Assembly: GCA_041621405.1 (NCBI GenBank)
Contig: JBFKAV010000084.1
Span: 1-15,615, forward strand
Source of the DNA: JBFKAV01 sp041621405
Lineage (GTDB): Bacteria; Pseudomonadota; Alphaproteobacteria; Rhodobacterales; Rhodobacteraceae
Length of the DNA stretch: 15,615 nucleotides
Reading direction: 5' to 3'
Shown one piece after another: positions 11,916 through 15,615 of the stretch; within the stretch, counting starts at the first letter, position 1; the number at the start of each line of letters is the position of its first letter. The notes beneath the pieces were generated by a model. The model had not been told where the DNA came from and ran no database searches. It saw only the letters and a program-made list of their open reading frames with translations. Made by a program: the position numbers and the translations under genes.

Positions 11916-12636
11916 GTGGTATTCCCCTCGCGTCGACCACGAGATCAGCGTCGCACGCTGGGGCCATTGGGGCCGGCCGGTACTGCTGTTTCCCACCGCC
12001 GGCGGCGATGCCGAGGAGGTCGAGCGCATGGGCCTGATCGGCGCGGTCTGGCCGCTGATCGAGGCCGGGCGGATCAAGGTCTATTCCTGCGACAGCATCG
12101 CCGGCCGCGCCCTGGCCGCACGCTGGGGCACTGTCGAGCACCGCTGCTGGCTCGTGAACGGGTTCCAGGAATTCGTCGCCAACGAGGTGGTGCCGCTGAT
12201 CAGCGCCGATGCCGGCGGCCACGAGGAGGCGATCATCGCCGCCGGCGCCTCGATCGGCGCCTTCAACGCCGTCGCCGTCGCCTGCCGCTACCCCTGGCTG
12301 TTCGGCGCCGCCATCGGCATGAGCGGCAGCTACGATCTGGAAAGCCTGATGCAGATTCGCGGCACCGGAGATTTCTACTACGCCTCGCCGCTGCAGTACC
12401 TGCCCGGGCTCGACGGGCCGGCCCTGGAGCGGCTGCGGCAGAACTTCATCCTCCTGGCCTACGGCGAAGGGCGCTGGGAGAACCCGGGCGAGGCCTGGCG
12501 CATGGCCGACCTTCTGGGCGCCAAGGGCGTGCCCAACCGGGTCGATGTCTGGGGCCGGGAATGGGACCATGACTGGCCCACCTGGCGGCGGATGCTGCCG
12601 GTCTATCTCTCCGAATTGGTGCCGGAGGCGGCGTAG
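11899..12636 (+). CDS. Small serine esterase/alpha-beta hydrolase (COG4947-like)
   Basis: The 245-residue cytosolic hydrolase lacks a signal peptide. It has the early strand GRPVLLFPTAGGDAEEVE (25-42) that would form the oxyanion side, the nucleophile elbow AAGASIGAFNA with Ser118, and a C-terminal EWDHDWPTWRRM segment with probable catalytic His224. These match the esterase family often annotated as COG4947. The start is ATG 11899, 17 bases before the end of the ATP-grasp gene in a different frame; GAGGG upstream is rather far, so re-initiation after ATP-grasp translation is likely. It is the last gene of the four-gene series, with about 130 bases before the convergent TetR-like gene. The substrate is unknown. 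Confidence 0.85.
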   Translation: MKNSTRWYSPRVDHEISVARWGHWGRPVLLFPTAGGDAEEVERMGLIGAVWPLIEAGRIKVYSCDSIAGRALAARWGTVEHRCWLVNGFQEFVANEVVPLISADAGGHEEAIIAAGASIGAFNAVAVACRYPWLFGAAIGMSGSYDLESLMQIRGTGDFYYASPLQYLPGLDGPALERLRQNFILLAYGEGRWENPGEAWRMADLLGAKGVPNRVDVWGREWDHDWPTWRRMLPVYLSELVPEAA

Positions 12637-12753
12637 CGCGCCGGGCGGCGGTGGCTGATCGGCCAGTGATCCGTGCCATGCTGACAATGCGCGCCAGCAC
12701 GTGGTCCCGAGGGATCCGCGGAGGCGCGTGCTTGGGCTCGCCAGCGCGCGCCT

Positions 12754-12770
12754 GCACTAGCGCCTAGTGC
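12754..12770. repeat. Palindrome between convergent genes
   Basis: GCACTAG (12754-12760) and CTAGTGC (12764-12770) form a perfect 7-bp stem with a 3-base loop at the end of the TetR-like gene, including its stop codon. A second inverted pair AGGCGCG / CGCGCCT lies just upstream. Neither has a T-run. They may act as a bidirectional barrier between the convergent transcripts. Confidence 0.4.
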
Positions 12771-13132
12771 GCGAGCAGCTTGAGCGCTGATTGCTCCAGG
12801 TGCGCGAGGTATTCCGATTGGGTCCAGCCAAGGTCTCGTGTCAGTTGCTCCCAGTTGCGCACGGAGATCAGCATGAAGAGCACGTCGACCGCCTTTGCAG
12901 GGGTTAGGTCCTCCGTGAGATGCCCCTCGGCGGCCATCGACGAGATCGTCTCCTCGCAGAGCCCGTGAACTGCGGCCATTCGGTCATTCCATGCCGCCTC
13001 TGCCTCCGGGTCGGAATCCTTCATGGCCATTGGCACCTTGGCCACGCCGTAGACGGTCGGAATGTAGTTCCCCCAGACCTCAACCAAGCCCAACAGGCGA
13101 TCGCGACCAGTATTCTGCGTGAACTCCGACAC
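12764..13132 (-). CDS. TetR-type C-terminal ligand domain without helix-turn-helix (truncated regulator)
   Basis: The 122 residues from GTG 13132 resemble only the C-terminal ligand/dimer domain of TetR regulators: a LLGLVEVWGNYIPTVYG helix, then AAWNDRMAAVHGLCEETISSMAAEG, and AVDVLFMLISVRNWEQL with the closing W-TQSEYLAHLE. A normal TetR protein is about 190-220 residues, and the DNA-binding helix-turn-helix of about 50 residues is absent. Upstream on this strand the sequence is fully used by the MFS gene, whose TAG stop shares one base with this GTG. No Shine-Dalgarno sequence is visible, so expression would depend on coupling to the MFS gene. It is either a decayed regulator cut at a recombination point or a DNA-binding-free sensor. 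I favour decay. Confidence 0.6.
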   Translation of the reverse strand: MSEFTQNTGRDRLLGLVEVWGNYIPTVYGVAKVPMAMKDSDPEAEAAWNDRMAAVHGLCEETISSMAAEGHLTEDLTPAKAVDVLFMLISVRNWEQLTRDLGWTQSEYLAHLEQSALKLLAH

Positions 13133-14433
13133 TACCGTTGCTTCGGTTTCTGGGGCCGGTAGCCGAGTGCCAGGAGGCTTGCAGTCGCGATGACGGCTGC
13201 GGCCAGGATAAAGAGGCTGGCGCCGAGCCAGAAATAGCCGATGCCCCCCGCAACCAGCCCGGCGATGCTGGCAACCGCCCCGGCGCTCTGGGCATAGCCC
13301 TGAACCGCGCCCTGAAGGCTCGTATCCGCGGACTTGGACAGGACCGACATGAAGGTCGGCCACATCAGGCCGTTCCCCAGCGCGATCAACCCGGCCGCCA
13401 GATAGACGATCGCCGTCGACGGCGAGAGCAGTGCCGCGAAGCCAATCGCCAGCGCCAGGCCGCCGAAGCTCATAAGCGACCGGTCAGACCAGCGATCGGC
13501 CGCGCGCGCCAGGATCGGGCCCTGCACGGCGATCATGGTCAGGCTCAACGCCGCGAAGTAGATTCCGATCCCTGTCACGTCCCAGCCGAGCCCTTCGACC
13601 GCGTGCACCGGGAAGGCCACGTAGAAGAAGCTGAACCCCAGCATCACAAGGAAGTTCACGGCCAGCAGCGCGGGCATGTTCGGCAGCGCCAGGATCGCGC
13701 CGATTCCGTCGGGCTTTTGGCACTTGACCTCGTAGGCGGGCTGCGGCTCCTGCCCGTAGAGGTCGCAGGGCGTCGGTTCTTCGAGGCGCGCCGTAATCGT
13801 CCTGGGAGCCACGTCCGCCAGGCCGAAGCGGATGAGGCCCAGCGCCACGGCGGAAATGGCAAAGGCGGCGAGGACCGGCAGCAGCTCTCCAAGCAGCGTC
13901 GCCCCGAGCAGCCCGGCCAGCGCCGGGCCCACGACGAACCCCAGGTTGGAGGAGACCGCCATCTTGCCGAAATTCCTCGCGCGGTCCTGCTCCGAGGTGA
14001 TGTCGGCGAGGTAGGCGTTGGCGACCGAAACATTGCCGCCGGTCAGTCCGTCCACGGCCCGGGCGAGAAACAGGATCATCAGCGGCAGCGTCAGGACGAT
14101 GCTTCCGAGCCATGGGCTGGCCACGTCGAGCAGCACGGCGTCCGGCAGGGCGAAGGCGATGAGAAAGACGCCCCAGGACACCAGCGTCCCGAGCTGGCTC
14201 AGCAGCAGGACGCGCCGCCGCCCCAAGCGGTCCGACATCTTGCCCAGAACGGGGGCGCCGAAGAGCTGGAAGAAGGAATAGGTGGCCGCGAGAATCCCGT
14301 AGACGACGGCGTTGCCGCCCCATTGCGTCACCAGCACCACCAGAAACGGCGTCACGATGGAGAAGCCCAGCGTACCGACGAAATTCACCGCGAGAAGCGG
14401 CGCGATGGAAAGTGGAGGCGGGGCTGCGTTCAA
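13132..14433 (-). CDS. MFS efflux transporter (TTG start)
   Basis: A complete 433-residue major facilitator of the TetA-like drug/proton antiporter type. Motif A is GKMSDRLGRRRVLL (64-77), between predicted helices 2 and 3. GFVVGPALAGLLG in helix 5 resembles antiporter motif C. A charged central loop lies at about 208-245, and six more hydrophobic helices run to GYRPQKPKQR. It should export a small organic compound or drug across the inner membrane in exchange for protons; the substrate is not predictable. The start is TTG 14433, because an in-frame stop lies a few codons upstream and no ATG precedes the first helix; no clear ribosome binding site is seen. Its stop overlaps the truncated TetR-like gene. 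It is on the same strand as the glp genes but separated by 195 bases. Confidence 0.9.
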   Translation of the reverse strand: MNAAPPPLSIAPLLAVNFVGTLGFSIVTPFLVVLVTQWGGNAVVYGILAATYSFFQLFGAPVLGKMSDRLGRRRVLLLSQLGTLVSWGVFLIAFALPDAVLLDVASPWLGSIVLTLPLMILFLARAVDGLTGGNVSVANAYLADITSEQDRARNFGKMAVSSNLGFVVGPALAGLLGATLLGELLPVLAAFAISAVALGLIRFGLADVAPRTITARLEEPTPCDLYGQEPQPAYEVKCQKPDGIGAILALPNMPALLAVNFLVMLGFSFFYVAFPVHAVEGLGWDVTGIGIYFAALSLTMIAVQGPILARAADRWSDRSLMSFGGLALAIGFAALLSPSTAIVYLAAGLIALGNGLMWPTFMSVLSKSADTSLQGAVQGYAQSAGAVASIAGLVAGGIGYFWLGASLFILAAAVIATASLLALGYRPQKPKQR

Positions 14434-14539
14434 ATTCGGTGTGCCTGTGCGGGCGGGCTATGGCTTGTGCAGCAAGCTGGCGGCTGGCCGCCCGACCATA
14501 CCACAGCTCGCCAGGGCATCGCCGTGGGTCTCCGGGCTA

Positions 14540-14559
14540 TGCTGGAACAGGGTCCAGCA
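14540..14559. repeat. 20-bp palindrome upstream of the MFS gene
   Basis: TGCTGGA (14540-14546) and TCCAGCA (14553-14559) form a perfect 7-bp inverted repeat around ACAGGG, about 107 bases before the MFS start and 70 bases after the GlpU stop. It could be an operator for a TetR-type regulator or the hairpin of a terminator for the glp genes. A further CCGGGAGC / GCTCCCGG pair lies at 14573-14580 and 14620-14627. Confidence 0.45.
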
Positions 14560-14628
14560 CCGTTTGTGGCCGCCGGGAGCCCGTTGCTCCTCCGCCCGGC
14601 GAGCAGGTCAATGCGGGTTGCTCCCGGT

Positions 14629-15039
14629 TCAGACCTTCCAGAAGCAGAACCCGATCCACGCGACAGCTAGAAAGAGAGGAGCCCAGAGCGGTGGTCCGAC
14701 CAGTCCCAGCCAGGCCAGAAAGATGTAGGCCGAGCCCAGCAGGCCGATGAACAACCGGTCGCCTCTGGTTGTCGCCAGCCTGAGGATGCCGATGCGTTCG
14801 TTTCCACCTGGCGAGCGGACTTCAAGAACGGCCATGACGGCGATTGAAGCGAAAACGAAGATGAAGAACGCCATGGTCGCACGCGTCCACGCCATCCAGA
14901 ATCCGTTGAACAGCGGCTCTGTCCACCATTTCGACCAGGTAAGAGCCTGCTCCTGCTGTGCGCCCACGTTGCCCCAACCCCCTTGCTGCGCAAGCGCGGC
15001 GACCGGAACAAGGAGGAGAATGCAGGCGAGCTTGATCAT
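14629..15039 (-). CDS. glpU: DUF2160 membrane protein of a glycerol ABC transporter (GlpU-like)
   Basis: The 136-residue protein begins with a hydrophobic signal-like segment (MIKLACILLLVPVAALAQQ). It then has a WTEPLFNGFWMAWTRATM segment leading into a membrane helix (FFIFVFASIAVMAVLEV), and two C-terminal helices ending FCFWKV. This is the DUF2160 family, known as GlpU in the rhizobial glpSTPQUV glycerol import operon, where it sits between permease GlpQ and binding protein GlpV; its role is undefined. I prefer ATG 15039 to GTG 15042 because GGAGG is five bases upstream. The start overlaps the permease stop by one base (TGATG). Downstream there is an MFS gene instead of the expected binding-protein gene. 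Confidence 0.8.
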   Translation of the reverse strand: MIKLACILLLVPVAALAQQGGWGNVGAQQEQALTWSKWWTEPLFNGFWMAWTRATMAFFIFVFASIAVMAVLEVRSPGGNERIGILRLATTRGDRLFIGLLGSAYIFLAWLGLVGPPLWAPLFLAVAWIGFCFWKV

Positions 15040-15615
15040 CACACCCTCCCGAGCGCAAAGCCTTTTGCGATGTAGTTCCGCACGAAGTAGATCACGATCG
15101 CGCCGGGAACGATGGTGAGAACGCCGGCCGCTGCCAGCAAGCCGAGTTCATATCCCGCGCTAGATGCCGTGCGGGTCATCGTCGCGGCGATTGGCTTTGC
15201 CTCGACAGCCGTGAGCGTCTTGGCAAGCAGGAGCTCCACCCAGGAGAACATGAAGCAGAAGAAGGCGGCGACACCGACGCCGGCCTTGATCGTCGGGATG
15301 AAGATCGTGACGAAGAACCTGGGAAACGAATAGCCATCGACATAGGCGGTTTCGTCGAGCTCCTTGGGGACGCCCGACATGAACCCCTCCAGAATCCAGA
15401 CCGCCAGAGGAATGTTGAAGAGGCAATGCGCGAGGGCCACGGAAAGATGCGTGTCGAAGAGGCCCACCGCGGAATAGAGCTGAAAGAAGGGAAGCGCGAA
15501 TACCGCCGCGGGCGCCATGCGGTTTGTGAGCAGCCAGAAGAACAGATGCTTGTCGCCCAGAAACCGGTATCGGGAAAACGCATAGGCCGCCGGCAGCGCC
15601 GCAAGGAGGGAGATG
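15039..15615 (-). CDS. glpQ: ABC transporter permease, GlpQ-like, C-terminal part (runs off window)
   Basis: The minus-strand frame is open from the window end to TGA at 15041-15039, covering 191 residues. Reading starts in a membrane helix (ISLLAALPAAYAFSRYRFLG). It continues through hydrophobic helices and holds the EAA-loop region ELDETAYVDGYSFPRFFVTI-FIPTIKAG, which docks to the ATPase. It ends YIAKGFALGRV. This is the C-terminal two-thirds of a MalG/UgpE-type permease. The overlap with a DUF2160 gene makes it the second permease of the glycerol importer rather than a sugar system. The 5' part and the rest of the operon (other permease, ATPases, perhaps glpD) should lie beyond 15615. The symbol glpQ follows the rhizobial operon, not the glycerophosphodiesterase of the same name. 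Confidence 0.85.
   Translation of the reverse strand, partial: ISLLAALPAAYAFSRYRFLGDKHLFFWLLTNRMAPAAVFALPFFQLYSAVGLFDTHLSVALAHCLFNIPLAVWILEGFMSGVPKELDETAYVDGYSFPRFFVTIFIPTIKAGVGVAAFFCFMFSWVELLLAKTLTAVEAKPIAATMTRTASSAGYELGLLAAAGVLTIVPGAIVIYFVRNYIAKGFALGRV

Noticed and set aside
9042..12077. 1011-codon minus-strand open frame spanning the ligase/esterase cluster
   Set aside because: It lies opposite three genes with recognisable catalytic motifs and has no domain features of its own.
8182..12636. Siderophore biosynthesis or utilisation locus, suggested by the enterochelin-esterase-like gene
   Set aside because: There is no NRPS, isochorismate pathway, ferric-siderophore receptor, ABC importer or Fur-box-like site that I can see in the window, so the esterase similarity alone is not enough.
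13133..13363. N-terminal part of the TetR frame extending into the MFS gene
   Set aside because: The residues there show no helix-turn-helix and are the out-of-frame reading of the MFS C-terminus, which is coherent in its own frame.
1..15615. CRISPR array, insertion sequence or prophage genes
   Set aside because: No regularly spaced repeats, transposase-like frames, or phage structural genes were seen.

Overview
The window comes from a very GC-rich alphaproteobacterium, most likely a member of the Rhodobacteraceae (order Rhodobacterales). The evidence is the base composition, the dense overlapping operons, the tsaD-gpsA-YciI-EVE block divergent from hemD-mic60-HemY/Orf52, a tRNA-Thr(CGT) of alphaproteobacterial type, and a piece of a GlpSTPQUV-type glycerol transporter. 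The genus cannot be fixed from the sequence alone.

Layout. 1-204: the 3' end of a DUF2853 gene, followed by a terminator-like hairpin. 205-933: mostly non-coding, with one small minus-strand ORF (525-713) whose Shine-Dalgarno sequence lies in a 13-bp tandem duplication. 934-3670 (minus): a tight operon tsaD-gpsA-YciI-EVE, joined by 4-nt overlap, 3-nt gap and 1-nt overlap. 3671-3758: a divergent promoter region. 3759-7512 (plus): hemD (apparently with a CTG start), the alphaproteobacterial Mic60/mitofilin homologue, and a HemY-N/TPR protein (Orf52-like) ending in a four-cysteine zinc ribbon. 7557-7767: a decayed tRNA-like remnant, then an intact tRNA-Thr(CGT) framed by a 9-bp inverted repeat. 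7768-8181: a gene-free stretch with several mutually exclusive hairpins and a promoter-like TTGACA.

8182-12636 (plus) is the most interesting part. It is a compact four-gene cluster: a YbdK-type carboxylate-amine ligase (GCS2 fold), an enterochelin-esterase-like hydrolase with an N-terminal E-set domain, a RimK-like ATP-grasp ligase, and a second small serine esterase whose start lies inside the ATP-grasp gene. Two different amide-forming ligases with two alpha/beta hydrolases look like a self-contained cytoplasmic route for making and trimming an unknown amide- or ester-containing small molecule or peptide tag. The product is not identifiable from the sequence.

12764-15615 (minus) looks like the other side of a rearrangement. 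A truncated glycerol ABC transporter operon (GlpQ-like permease, then the DUF2160 protein GlpU) is followed not by the expected solute-binding gene but by an MFS efflux pump. The pump's stop codon overlaps the start of a TetR-type ligand domain that has no DNA-binding helix-turn-helix. The main leads are the four-gene ligase/esterase cluster, the headless TetR domain, the missing glpV, the CTG start of hemD, and the hairpins in the leader and over the ATP-grasp ribosome binding site.
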